This document shows positions 16,487 to 25,908 of a stretch of 64,000 nucleotides of DNA, in pieces; position 1 is the stretch's first letter; each line of letters starts with the position of its first letter. The position numbers and the translations under genes were made by a program. The stretch is taken from positions 273,269 through 337,268 of the forward strand of contig JAAYVE010000059.1 in the NCBI GenBank assembly GCA_012517315.1, written 5' to 3'. The notes below the pieces were generated by a model, which saw nothing but the letters and a program-made list of their open reading frames with translations, ran no database searches and was not told the DNA's origin. This DNA is from Deltaproteobacteria bacterium. Lineage in GTDB: Bacteria > Desulfobacterota > Syntrophobacteria > Syntrophobacterales > Syntrophobacteraceae.

Positions 16487-19400
16487 ATGATCATCGTTCA
16501 TATCACTGCGCTTGCCCAGGCGCTGGGCGTCCATCGCAACACGATTCGCAACTGGATGAAAAGCGGGAGGATTCGAGCCCGCTCCGCCCCGGGGAAAGGC
16601 ATTCTTTTCAGCCGCAAGGATTTTGATGACTTCTGCCAGGCATTTCGACTGGAACCCGAACATCTGGTTTTCAAGGAATTGTCTCTGCCTCTGGTCCCTG
16701 CAACGGTGGACGCTGCGCCAGAGGAAGGTCTCAACCATGTCCCATCCACTTCGAGGGAGGATTCCATGTCAGGGAAAATTACAGGAGCCGTCCTGGTGGT
16801 CGGTGGCGGTATCGCCGGCATCCAGGCGGCGCTGGATTTGGCCGACTCCGGCTACAAAGTCCATCTCTTGGAAAAGACAAGCGGTATCGGCGGCAAGATG
16901 GCCCAGTTGGACAAGACCTACCCGACGAACGACTGTGCCATGTGAATCATCTCACCCAAGTTGGTTGAGTGCGGTCGGCACTTAAACATCGAGATCCACA
17001 CACTCTCCCGCGTCACCGAGGTCCTGGGAAAGAAAGGCAATTTCAACGTCACCGTCGAGCAGAAACCACGCTATGTGGACATGGACAAGTGCATCGCCTG
17101 TGGTCTGTGCACGGAGAAATGCCCCAAGGCGGTTCCCGACGAGTTCAACATGGGGGTGGGCAAGCGCAAAGCCATCCACATCAAGTACAGCCAGACGGTT
17201 CCCTTGAAATATGCCATCGACTCAGGAAACTGCCTCTACTTCCTCAAGGGAAAATGCAAAGCCTGTGAGAAATTCTGTCCCACAGGCGCCATCAATTTCC
17301 AGGATCAACCGCGAAAGATCTCCCTCAATGTGGGGTCCATCATTCTCGCTCCAGGTTACGAGCCCTTCGATCCCGCCAAGGCCGACATCTATGGCTACGG
17401 CCGGATAGCCGATGTGGTGACGGGCATGGAGTATGAGCGTCTGCTGTCTGCGGGGGGTCCCTTTCAGGGGCATCTCCTTCGACTTTCCGACAACCGGGAA
17501 CCGAAAAAGATCGCCTGGATCCAGTGCGTGGGATCCCGCACAAAAAACTGCGGCAATCTTTACTGCTCCAGCGTCTGCTGCATGTATGCCGTGAAACAGG
17601 CCGTTGTGACGGCGGAACACCTCCACGGCGACGATGTGAGCCAGACCGTCTTTTTCATGGATCTGCGGAGTCATAGCAAGGAATTCGAGCGCTACTACGA
17701 GGACGCACGTTCCAGGGGAGTGCGCTTTTTGAGAACTCGCCCTCATTCCATCATGCCGGGGAAGAACAATATCGGCGTATCCATCGAGTACACCAACGAC
17801 CGGGGGCAGCGGGTGGAGGAAGGCTTCGACATGGCGGTTCTTTCGGTGGGTCTACAGGCGCCTCCCGACGCACTGGAACTGGCCGAGGTCTGTGGAATTG
17901 AACTGGATCGCTATCATTTCGCGGTCACGGAAAGCTTTAATCCGGTGGCCACAAACCGTGACGGCATTTACGTGTGCGGTGCCTTCCAGGGTCCCAAGTC
18001 CATTCCAAGGTCGGTTACGGAGGCATCGGCGGCCGCTTGCGTGGCGGGCAGGAGTCTCTTGGAGGCGCGGGGTACATTGACCCTGGAGAAGACGTATCCC
18101 GAGGAGCGGGATGTCTCGGGTGAGGAACCCCGCATCGGGGTTTTCGTCTGTTCCTGCGGTATCAATATTGCCGGCGTCGTGAGGGTTCAGGAGTTGGCGG
18201 AGTATGCCCGGGGGCTTCCTTCCGTCGTGCATGTGGAGAACAATCTCTTCACCTGTTCCACCGACACCCAGGACCTGATCGCCGCTTCCATCCATGAGCA
18301 CAGGCTCAATCGAATCGTGGTGGCAGCATGCACACCGCGCACCCACGAGCCCCTTTTTCAGGACACCCTTCGCGAAGCGGGACTCAATGCCTATCTCTTG
18401 GAAATGGCGAACATCCGCAACCAGAATTCCTGGGTCCATCAGAAGGACGCGGAAGCGGCGACGGCCAAGGCCAAGGACCAGGTGCGGATGGCCGTGGCCA
18501 AGGCGGCCTTGAACGCCCCGCTGAGCCGCATGACCGTTCCCGTGGTGCAGAAGGCCCTCGTCATTGGGGGTGGCATCGCCGGCATGACCGCTGCCCTGGA
18601 ATTCGCTGAAAAGGGGTATCCGACGATTCTTGTGGAAAAAAGTGATCGACTGGGAGGCAATGCCTGGCACATCGGCAGGACCGCAAGGGGCGAAGAGGTG
18701 AGGGCTGTGCTCCTGGAAATGATCCCCAGGGTGGAAAACCATCCGGAGATCACGGTGCTGAAAAGAGCCCAGGTGGTTTCCGTGAGGGGTTCCGTCGGCA
18801 ATTTCGTGAGCGAGCTGGAAGTGGAGGGCAAGCGCCGGACGGAAGAGTACGGCGTGGCCGTGGTGGCCACGGGTGGAAGGGAATACCAACCCGAAGAGTA
18901 TCTCTACGGCAGGGATCCCAGGGTCATGACCCACCTCCAGTTCGATGAGGAACTGAGGGAACGGGCGCCGTCCATCCACAAGGCACGCAGTGTGGTGTTC
19001 ATCCAGTGCGTGGGGTCCCGCCAACCGGGCCGCCTCTACTGCAGCAGGGTGTGCTGCACCCATACCGTGCAGAGTGCCCTCAGACTCAAGGAAATGAACG
19101 CGGAGATGGACGTAACGGTGCTCTACCGGGACATGCGCACCTACGGCACGCGGGAAGAGCTCTATTTCCGGGCACGGGAACTGGGGGTGCTTTTCCTGCG
19201 CTATTCTCTGGCTTCCAAGCCTTCGGTGTTCCAGGAGGGGGGGCAATTGTGCGTGGAGGTTTTCGATCACGTGCTGGAGCGCCCCGTGCGAATTTCCGCG
19301 GATTATCTCGTTCTGGCCTCAGCCATCCTTCCCAACGACATTCAGGGACTGGTGGAGCTCTATAAGTGCGGAGTCAATGAGGACGGTTTCGTCAATGAAG

Positions 19401-19810
19401 CGCATCCGAAGCTGCGACCGGTGGACATGACGGTGGACGGCATGTTCGTGGCCGGATTGTGCCACTATCCCAAGCCCATGGACGAGGCGGTAGCGCAGGC
19501 ACAGGCGGCCGTATCCAGGGCTGCGGTGCTTCTGGCCAGGGAACGGCTGCAGTTGGACGCCGTAAAAAGCTATGTGACGGAGCGATGCGACGGTTGCGGC
19601 CTGTGTCTGGATGTCTGTCCGTACATGGCCATACGGCTCGAAGAGTACGAAAAGGAGGGGAAGGTGCATCGGCGGATTGCTACTGACAAGGCACTATGCA
19701 AGGGGTGCGGCCTGTGTGAGGCGACGTGCCCCAAAGAGGGCGTGATGGTTCACGGCTTCACCCTGGACCAGCTTAGAGCCCAGGTGAACGCCCTGGTGGA
19801 AGCCCTGTAA
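16487..19810 (+). CDS. hdrA: HdrA-type flavin/iron-sulfur subunit, selenoprotein, fused in frame to an N-terminal HTH domain
   Basis: The frame runs 1107 codons if UGA 16943-16945 is read as selenocysteine, giving [19 protein letters not shown] where HdrA normally has DCxMC. Domains: residues ~1-55 an excisionase/MerR-like helix-turn-helix ([26 protein letters not shown]); ~60-93 linker; from 94 HdrA with FAD motif [12 protein letters not shown], ferredoxin cysteines [12 protein letters not shown] and CKACEKFCP, a second FAD domain ([12 protein letters not shown]), and a C-terminal two-cluster ferredoxin ([24 protein letters not shown]). ATG 16487 and ATG 16766 both have good ribosome sites, so a fused and a plain (1014-residue) HdrA are both possible. 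HdrA passes hydrogenase electrons through FAD, allowing electron bifurcation or confurcation. No HdrB or HdrC is nearby. Confidence 0.9.
16755..16768 (+). promoter_or_regulatory. Internal ribosome binding site and start for stand-alone HdrA
   Basis: GGGAGG, five-nt spacer ATTCC, then ATG (16766), inside the HTH-HdrA frame. The protein from this ATG begins [15 protein letters not shown], the normal HdrA start. Confidence 0.65.
16965..16985 (+). promoter_or_regulatory. SECIS-like hairpin of hdrA
   Basis: Eight-bp stem TTGAGTGC/GCACTTAA with one G-U pair and loop GGTCG, starting 20 nt after the UGA at 16943-16945. Bacterial SECIS elements lie just 3' of the Sec codon and carry an apical G-U that SelB recognises; GGU in the loop resembles the E. 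coli fdhF element. Confidence 0.7.
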
Positions 19811-19907
19811 GTCCGGTCCGGAAAAGGGAGCAAGGGGGGCCGATCGCCTCTTTTCCCCTGACCGGTGAGGATCCGTGGGAATCGATCCATAGACGAGAGG
19901 TGACACA

Positions 19908-20339
19908 ATGTCGAAAACCTTTGAACCGGTGATCGCAGGTTTTCTCTGCAATTGGTGCGCATACGCCGGGGGGGATCTGGCGGGGGTTTCGAGACTCCAG
20001 TACCCTCCCAATATGCGCGTCATCCGGACCATGTGTTCGGGCATGGTCCATCCCAACCTGGTGGTGGAAGCCCTTCAGCGGGGAATCGACGGCGTCATTG
20101 TCATGGGGTGACACCCGGGTGACTGTCATTACCTGGATGGTAATCACAAAGCATTGGCAAGGGCGAGGGCCATCGAAATGGTGCTGGAGGAGCTGGGCAT
20201 CGACCCGGCCCGGTTTGCCATCGAATGGGTCTCTTCGGCGGAGGCGCCCCGTTTTGCGGAGGTGGTGACGCGGTTTACGGAAACCATCCGGCGGCTGGGT
20301 CCCAATCCGATGAGACCGGAGATGGCTCAGGCGGTTTGA
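19908..20339 (+). CDS. mvhD: MvhD-type [2Fe-2S] electron-transfer subunit, selenoprotein
   Basis: A 143-residue protein if UGA 20109-20111 is selenocysteine. Family features: GFLCNWCAYAGGDLAG, TMCSGMVHPNLVVEAL, then VIVMG-Sec-HPGDCHYLDGN, where typical MvhD has a Cys (GCHPGDCHY). Without read-through the protein would stop after 67 residues and lose the conserved HPGDCHY and the C-terminal half, which is still well conserved (HKALARARAIEMVLEELG, RFAIEWVSSAEAPRFAEVV). MvhD carries electrons from the MvhAG hydrogenase to HdrA. It lies between hdrA and frhB-like genes, in the same direction. Confidence 0.93.
20128..20144 (+). promoter_or_regulatory. SECIS-like hairpin of mvhD
   Basis: Perfect 6-bp stem ATTACC/GGTAAT with loop TGGAT, beginning 17 nt after the UGA. 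The loop sequence and spacing are the same as in the mvhA element. Confidence 0.72.
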
Positions 20340-20385
20340 GAGGAGACGGTGAGATGCGCCGCACCACGACGAGATGGGAGGAACC

Positions 20386-21516
20386 ATGAAGACATTTTTC
20401 CACCTGATCCAGGAAGTGCAGAAGCCCGGCCTCTGCCACCACTGCGGGGGGTGCGTCACCTTTTGCACCGCCATCAACTATGGTGCTCTGGAACTCGATC
20501 CTGACGGCAGGCCCCGCTACAGAGACATCGAGAAATGCATCGAATGCGGCCTGTGTTACTCCATTTGCCCGGAAATCTCGGAACTGGACGAGGAGACCCG
20601 GCGGATGGTTTCCTGGAGTGCACCCATCGGCCGCATGTTGGAGTTGACCATTGCCAGGGCCACCGACTCGGAGGTGCGCAGGCGGGCCACCGACGGCGGG
20701 GTTGTGACCGCACTGCTACTCCACCTGTTGGACATCGGTCGGATCGACGGAGCCATCGTCAGCCGCCCTGCAGGGCCTTTCATCCGCGAACCCTGGCTGG
20801 CTGTCACACGGGATGAGATTCTGGAGGCCGCTGGTTTTCATTTTGACACCATGCACGGTATGACCCACTTTTCGCAAGTCCTTTCAGGAACCTATTCCAC
20901 CTTTTCCCCCTCCATCATGAAGCTGGGCGAAATTTCCAGGAAGAGGCTGAGTCGGGTGGCTTTCGTGGGGACGCCCTGTCAGATCAATACCCTAAGGCGG
21001 ATGGAGTGCCTGGGTGTGGTCCCGTCGGGGACTATCCTGTATCATCTCGGGCTGTTCTGCACTGGCAACTTCACTTTTGGGGTGAGGGAACGGGAACGAT
21101 TGGAAGAGGTTGGCGAATTCGCCTGGGGCGACGTGGCCAAGGTGAATGTGAAGGAGGACCTGACGGTTCACCTGGTGGACGGCCAGGTGCGGCGTATTCC
21201 CCTGAACCGGCTGGATTTCATGAAACGTTACGCATGTCGATACTGTGGTGACTACACCTCCGAATACGCGGACCTCTCCTTCGGTGGGATCGGCGCACCG
21301 GAAGGGTGGACGACCGTCATCGTCCGTTCCCCCCTGGGACGGGCGATCCTCGCCGACGCGAAGGAGAAGGAAATCGAGGAGATGGAACGCGGCGCACGCC
21401 GGGAGGCGGTCCGCAGGGCGACGGAAAAGGTGCTGGATTGGTCCGCGCGGAAGAAAGAAACGGCCTGCCGCCACCATGAGGAACTGAAAACCAGGTCCAT
21501 CACAGTAAAAGGATAG
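20386..21516 (+). CDS. FrhB/FdhB-like flavin and iron-sulfur oxidoreductase subunit
   Basis: A 376-residue protein of the coenzyme F420 hydrogenase/dehydrogenase beta-subunit family. N-terminus has two cluster motifs, CHHCGGCVTFC and CIECGLCYSICPE; then TDGGVVTALLLHLLDIGRIDGAIV, VAFVGTPCQINTLRRM and LFCTGNFTF, all typical of FrhB. In methanogens FrhB binds FAD and reduces F420; in bacteria relatives act with other electron partners. It sits between mvhD and mvhG, so it probably gives the Mvh/Hdr complex an extra electron outlet. ATG 20386 follows GGGAGGAACC. Whether F420 is used cannot be told. Confidence 0.87.
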   Translation: MKTFFHLIQEVQKPGLCHHCGGCVTFCTAINYGALELDPDGRPRYRDIEKCIECGLCYSICPEISELDEETRRMVSWSAPIGRMLELTIARATDSEVRRRATDGGVVTALLLHLLDIGRIDGAIVSRPAGPFIREPWLAVTRDEILEAAGFHFDTMHGMTHFSQVLSGTYSTFSPSIMKLGEISRKRLSRVAFVGTPCQINTLRRMECLGVVPSGTILYHLGLFCTGNFTFGVRERERLEEVGEFAWGDVAKVNVKEDLTVHLVDGQVRRIPLNRLDFMKRYACRYCGDYTSEYADLSFGGIGAPEGWTTVIVRSPLGRAILADAKEKEIEEMERGARREAVRRATEKVLDWSARKKETACRHHEELKTRSITVKG

Positions 21517-21525
21517 GAGGAGCCC

Positions 21526-22470
21526 GTGGCAGTCAAAGTGGCCTCTGAATGGCTCAATTCATGCTCCGGATGTGAAATCGCCATCCTAAACCTGGGGGAG
21601 ACGCTCCTCGACGTGCTCGAGCAAATCGAGTTCGTCCATATGCCGGCTCTCTTGGATCACAAGTACTTTGGACAAAAGGGGGAAAGGGAGATCCATAAAC
21701 TGGAGATTCCCAAGGCAACCGTTGGGATCATCAGCGGCGGCATACGCAATGAGGAGCACGTGGAAGTGGCCGAGGCGATGCGCAGGAACTGCGATATCAT
21801 CGTCGCCCTGGGCACGTGTGCCACTCACGGGGGGATCCCGGCTCTCATCAACCAGTTTTCCAATGCTGCCCTCTTTGACCGGGTTTACCGGGAATCGGAG
21901 ACGACCGATCCCCATGAGGATCCCGCCGACCCAGTCCTACCGGTGACTTTGGACCGGTCTTACGCCCTTGACGAAAAGATCCACGTGGACCTTTTTCTGC
22001 CCGGTTGCCCACCGCACCCGGACTGGATTGAGGAGGCAATCAGGGCCCTGTTGGAAGGTCGCGCCCCTCAACTGCCGGAGAAGAGCGTTTGTGATACCTG
22101 CCCCACGATCAAGGAAGGGAAAGGGAAACTGAAAAAACTCCATCGTTTCACGAGGAATGCCCATTTCGATGCCAACAGGCCGGTGAGTGCAATGCGATGT
22201 CTCCTGGAGCAGGGGTTGCCGTGCATGGGGCCTGTCACGCGAGCGGGATGCGCCGGGAGGAACGGAGAGGCACCCCAGTGCATCCGGGCCCGCGTCCCCT
22301 GCCAAGGATGTTACGGTCCTGTGAAGAGGGATGGCAACCAACTGCTGGATTATCTCAATGCTCTTGCCAGCAACCAGATCGATCTCGCCTCGATCATCGA
22401 TCGGTCGACGCTCCTCGAGTTTTCAGGGGCCCACGGTCTGCTGAGGAGCAAAGCCGTCGGCAAGCAATAA
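21526..22470 (+). CDS. mvhG: [NiFe]-hydrogenase small subunit, MvhG type
   Basis: A 314-residue subunit carrying iron-sulfur clusters between the active site and MvhD. N-terminal WLNSCSGCEIAIL is the proximal-cluster CxxC; further ligands are LGTCATHGGIP, LPGCPPHPDWI, and later cysteines in GLPCMGPVTRAGCAG and CQGCYGPV. Group 3c (MvhG/VhuG) small subunits lack a Tat signal, as here, so the enzyme is cytoplasmic. GTG start with AGGAGG upstream; ten nt after the FrhB stop and nine before mvhA, so translation is probably coupled. Confidence 0.94.
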   Translation: MAVKVASEWLNSCSGCEIAILNLGETLLDVLEQIEFVHMPALLDHKYFGQKGEREIHKLEIPKATVGIISGGIRNEEHVEVAEAMRRNCDIIVALGTCATHGGIPALINQFSNAALFDRVYRESETTDPHEDPADPVLPVTLDRSYALDEKIHVDLFLPGCPPHPDWIEEAIRALLEGRAPQLPEKSVCDTCPTIKEGKGKLKKLHRFTRNAHFDANRPVSAMRCLLEQGLPCMGPVTRAGCAGRNGEAPQCIRARVPCQGCYGPVKRDGNQLLDYLNALASNQIDLASIIDRSTLLEFSGAHGLLRSKAVGKQ

Positions 22471-22479
22471 GGAGGAGAC

Positions 22480-23982
22480 ATGTCCGCAAAGACAGTGGAA
22501 GTGAATGCCACCGGGGTCATGAGCCACGGCGGCAACGGTCACAAGGTGATCAACATCCAGCCGGTGACCCGCATCGAGGGGCACGCACGGATCACCATCA
22601 TGCTTGACGACGCCGGCAACGTGGCCGACGCCCGGCTGAATATCATGTCCCTGAGGGGGTTCGAGAAATTCATCGAGGGAAAACCTGCGGAGGAGGTGCC
22701 CAGGATCGTTAGCCGCATCTGCGGCATTTGCCCGTGGATGCATCACACTGCTTCCAACAAGGCCGTGGATGGCTGTTTCCATGCGGAGGTGCCGCCTGCG
22801 GCCCACAAGCTGCGGGAGTTGATGCAAGTCATGGCCCAGATCAACGACAAGATTCTCCACTTCTTTTTCCTGGCGGCCCCTGACTTTGTCATGGGTTCGG
22901 GAGCGGATTATTCCGTGCGCAATGTCATGGGCATCGTGAAAGCCGCTCCCGACTTGGCAAGGAAAGTGGTGAAGATGCGCCAGGCCGGCCAGATGATGCT
23001 GGAGAGTTTTGCTGGCAGGGCGATCCACCCCGTCGTCGTCGTCCCAGGAGGCTTCGCCAAACCCATGGGCGAGGAAGAACGGCAAGGGCTTCTCAAAGCA
23101 GCCCGTGAGCAGCTCGAATTCGCTCGATACGCCATCGATTTCTCCAAGAGGGAGATCTTCCAGAGGATGGAACCCGCGACGGCGGATCTGGGGAGAATCA
23201 CCACGGGCTTTCTGGGGACGGTGAAACCGGAAGACGGGTCCCTTACGCTCTATGACGGAGTTCTTCGCCTCATGAAGGCGGACGGAAGCTACCAGGATTT
23301 CCCCTACGACGAATACGTCGAGATCCTGGGTGAACACGTGGAGGACTGGTCCACGAGCAAATTCCCCTATGCCCGTTCGTGGAATGAGGGGTTCTCCATG
23401 GATCTTGGCGACCCCAGGGGTATTTACCGGGTGAACACCCTGGCGCGCCTCAACGTTTGCGACAGGATCGAGACCCCCCTCGCCCAAGCCGAACTGGAGG
23501 AATTTCGGAGCCGTTTCGGTAGACCGGCCCAGTCCACCATGCTGTACCATTGGGCCAGGCTTATCGAGCTGGTTTACGCCTGTGAGCGGGTCATCCAACT
23601 CCTGGAAGATCCGGAGATCACCGATCTCCACGTGCGCAACGAGGTCCTGCCGCGTGCGGGAAGGGGCATCGGGTGCGTCGAGGCCCCCCGGGGAACCCTC
23701 ATTCACGACTACTCAACGGACGACAACGGGCTCATTTTGAGGGCCAACCTCGTGGTCGGGACCACCCATAACGTGGCCCCCATGAACATGAGTGTCCAGC
23801 AGGCGGCTCGGAGCGTCATCTCCAGGGGCCGGGTGAGTGAAGAAGCACTCAACAAGGTCGAGATGGCCCTTCGATGTTACGACCCCTGACTGAGCTGTGC
23901 AACGCACCGCCTGGATGGCGGTCGTATGGTGGAAATCGAGGTCTTCGACGCCCGGGGCAACCGATTGACCAAGACGTTCTGA
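22480..23982 (+). CDS. mvhA: [NiFeSe]-hydrogenase large subunit, MvhA type, selenoprotein
   Basis: A 500-residue catalytic subunit when UGA 23887-23889 is read as selenocysteine. N-terminal NIQPVTRIEGHARI and RICGICPWMHHTAS supply two nickel-ligand cysteines (L2 motif). The C-terminus reads CYDP-Sec-LSCATH, the L5 motif DPUxxCxxH, with Sec in place of one nickel ligand, then a 23-residue tail (RLDGGRMVVEIEVFDARGN and on) to be cut by the maturation protease. Stopping at the UGA would remove two of the four Ni ligands. Selenium-containing hydrogenases are less oxygen-sensitive and less product-inhibited, as known from [NiFeSe] enzymes of sulfate reducers and methanogens. Confidence 0.95.
23906..23922 (+). 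promoter_or_regulatory. SECIS-like hairpin of mvhA
   Basis: Perfect 6-bp stem ACCGCC/GGCGGT with loop TGGAT, beginning 17 nt after the UGA; same spacing and loop as mvhD. Confidence 0.72.
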
Positions 23983-23999
23983 CCGTCCGGTTCCTATGA

Positions 24000-24033
24000 G
24001 AGAGGAGGCCGGGTGGATCCCACCGCTCCTCTC
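24000..24033 (+). terminator. Probable terminator after the hydrogenase operon
   Basis: Eight-bp outer stem GAGAGGAG/CTCCTCTC with an inner GGTGG/CCACC pairing. The T-run is weak (CTAAGTCTCTT), so efficiency is uncertain. Nothing else readable is in 23983-24212. Confidence 0.55.
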
Positions 24034-24212
24034 CTAAGTCTCTTCATGCCCACTGAAACCCAATCCCGCCGCAGGAGCTTTTCCCCCTCCCTGCCCCCCC
24101 TTTCCGGTGGAAACCGTGTGAAAGAACTCCTGAAACCTTATTGACGCCGATTCTTACGCCTTTCGTAACATCCCGCAACGCATTCGTAACAGGGAAGGGA
24201 TAGAGTCTGTGC

Positions 24213-25040
24213 ATGGGACGGATGAAAATACGGGAGGTGAACGCTTTGGAGCGTGGGAAGGCAAAGGTGCAGCAGTGTCATGACCCGACCAGGCTTCTTG
24301 CGGTGCGTCTGCTGCACCGGCTTTTCATTCCCTGGGTCGCCGTGGAGGACGAAAAACGCTTGCCATTGGACGGCAACGCCAAGATCTTCGCCTTCAATCA
24401 CAACAACTCCTTTGAGACCCTCCCTCTCGCTCTCTATCTTGCTTTCAAGCGCAGAGGAATGGGGCTCACCTTCCTCAGCGACTGGATGTACGGGCGTCTT
24501 CCCGTAATCGGCTGGCTCTTTCGTCAGGTGGATCCGGTCTACGTGGGTAACAAACCCGCCCGATACGGCTTTCTCAACCGCGGTCGAAGGCGGACCTCCA
24601 TCGCGGTGAAAGCCTATGCGGAATGCATTGAAAGGCTCAAGAAAAATGAAAGCATCGGCATTTTTCCGGAGGGCACAAGGAATAGATGCCCCGATTTGCT
24701 CCTTCGGGGGCGGCAGGGCATCGGGGAGATCGTGCTCCGCTCGGGAGTCCCCGTTGTTCCCATCGGCATCGATTTTCCCACACGGCTGAAGCGGGGATAC
24801 ATCCCGGTGGTGGGATCCATGATTCTCAGGATCGGGCCTTCCCTGGACTTTTCCAGGGAAATCTCGGCGGCGGCCTCGATGGAAGAAAAGGGAATCTCAC
24901 CCTTTGCGCGACGGCGCATCTGGGCATTCTTGAGAAAAACGGTCACCCACTCGGTCATGAGTGTGCTGGCGGAACTCTGCGGCAAGCGATACCCGTATCC
25001 CCCGCCCGTCATGATTCCCGAAGCCGACGGAATTTGGTGA
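24213..25040 (+). CDS. PlsC-like lysophospholipid acyltransferase
   Basis: A 275-residue acyltransferase of the glycerol-phosphate acyltransferase superfamily. Motif I reads FNHNNSFETLPL: the catalytic His is present but the usual HX4D Asp is Glu (HX4E). Motif III is FPEGTRNR, and VPVVPIGIDFPTRLKRGYIPVVG matches the C-terminal motif. No clear membrane span at the N-terminus. The next gene, 27 nt downstream, is a FeeM-like N-acyltransferase, so the two may act on one lipid, as OlsA and OlsB do in ornithine-lipid synthesis; that is inference. Start site weakly defined (ATG 24213 or 24222). Confidence 0.75.
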   Translation: MGRMKIREVNALERGKAKVQQCHDPTRLLAVRLLHRLFIPWVAVEDEKRLPLDGNAKIFAFNHNNSFETLPLALYLAFKRRGMGLTFLSDWMYGRLPVIGWLFRQVDPVYVGNKPARYGFLNRGRRRTSIAVKAYAECIERLKKNESIGIFPEGTRNRCPDLLLRGRQGIGEIVLRSGVPVVPIGIDFPTRLKRGYIPVVGSMILRIGPSLDFSREISAAASMEEKGISPFARRRIWAFLRKTVTHSVMSVLAELCGKRYPYPPPVMIPEADGIW

Positions 25041-25067
25041 TGCACTGAAAGGAGAGGAGACGCCACA

Positions 25068-25730
25068 ATGACGAAAGTGAGGACCATCGAGGTAAGCGAT
25101 GTCTCAAGCCGGCGGCAGGCCCTGCACGTCATCGAGGAGGTGTACCTCAAGGAAAAGAGATGGATTCTTGGCGTGGAGAACGAAATCCCCCCATGCCAAG
25201 GGGGAAACGACCGATACTCTTGGTTTCTCGCCACGGTTGACGAAGAACCGGCCGGCGTTCTTCGGCTCTTCTACGACCCTCCTCTGGAACTTCCCGAGGA
25301 GTATGCCGTCAGCCTCCTGGAAGATGTGGATCTCGTCCGGATGGGGCGAGTTGGAAGATTCGTGGAAATCGGGCGCTTCATGATCATCCCGCGCTACAGA
25401 ACGAAGATCCTGGTCGCTCTGCGACTAATGGAAGCCGCTGTGCGGCAGGTCGTTGAAAGGGACTACACGCATTTCATTACGGACGTGTTCGAAGGGGAAC
25501 CTCACTCGCCTCTTCGTTTTCACACGAGCATTCTCGGATTCGAAATCATCGGCAGACACCTCCACGGGGAACTCAATTGCAGTCTGACCCGGATCATCCT
25601 CACTTTGGATATTCTCAAAGCCTATCAAAGGCTGAAGGAGAGAAAAAACCGCGTCTACCGGAGTCTCACGGAGGGCATTAGAGGAATTCTGGAAGAAAAA
25701 CTGACGAGATCGGTGCAGGGGCAGCCTTAG
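25068..25730 (+). CDS. GNAT-fold N-acyltransferase, FeeM/autoinducer-synthase-like
   Basis: A 220-residue protein with GNAT features: AGVLRLFYDPP strand, then a loop and VEIGRFMIIPRYRTKILVALRLMEAAVRQV, where the acyl-carrier-binding helix begins, and HFITDVFEGEPHSPLRFHTSILGFEIIG. Pattern is close to FeeM-type N-acyl amino acid synthases, which use acyl-ACP and resemble LuxI-type enzymes. It follows the PlsC-like gene with a good ribosome site (GGAGAGGAG). Amine acceptor unknown; lipid or signal molecule both possible. Confidence 0.7.
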   Translation: MTKVRTIEVSDVSSRRQALHVIEEVYLKEKRWILGVENEIPPCQGGNDRYSWFLATVDEEPAGVLRLFYDPPLELPEEYAVSLLEDVDLVRMGRVGRFVEIGRFMIIPRYRTKILVALRLMEAAVRQVVERDYTHFITDVFEGEPHSPLRFHTSILGFEIIGRHLHGELNCSLTRIILTLDILKAYQRLKERKNRVYRSLTEGIRGILEEKLTRSVQGQP

Positions 25731-25908
25731 AGAGTCCGCCATGCCCCTTGGTTTGATAACAGTGAGAAAACGGGGGCAAGCCATGGGATCAGGGAAAGCC
25801 CTCCCTCAAGTGGGGAAAACCATCTCATATGTGCTTGGCCGCAAACGGTCCCCTTCTCACCGGAAACCGGGTCGGAGAGAAAGATTCCAAGGAATCGTTC
25901 AGCATCCG

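Noticed and set aside
16943..16945. UGA in hdrA as a nonsense mutation
   Set aside because: It replaces a conserved Cys, a SECIS-like hairpin follows, and two more genes of the operon show the same pattern.
17852..19270. 472-codon minus-strand ORF opposite hdrA
   Set aside because: His/Gly/Leu-rich shadow of a conserved iron-sulfur flavoprotein; no start signals.
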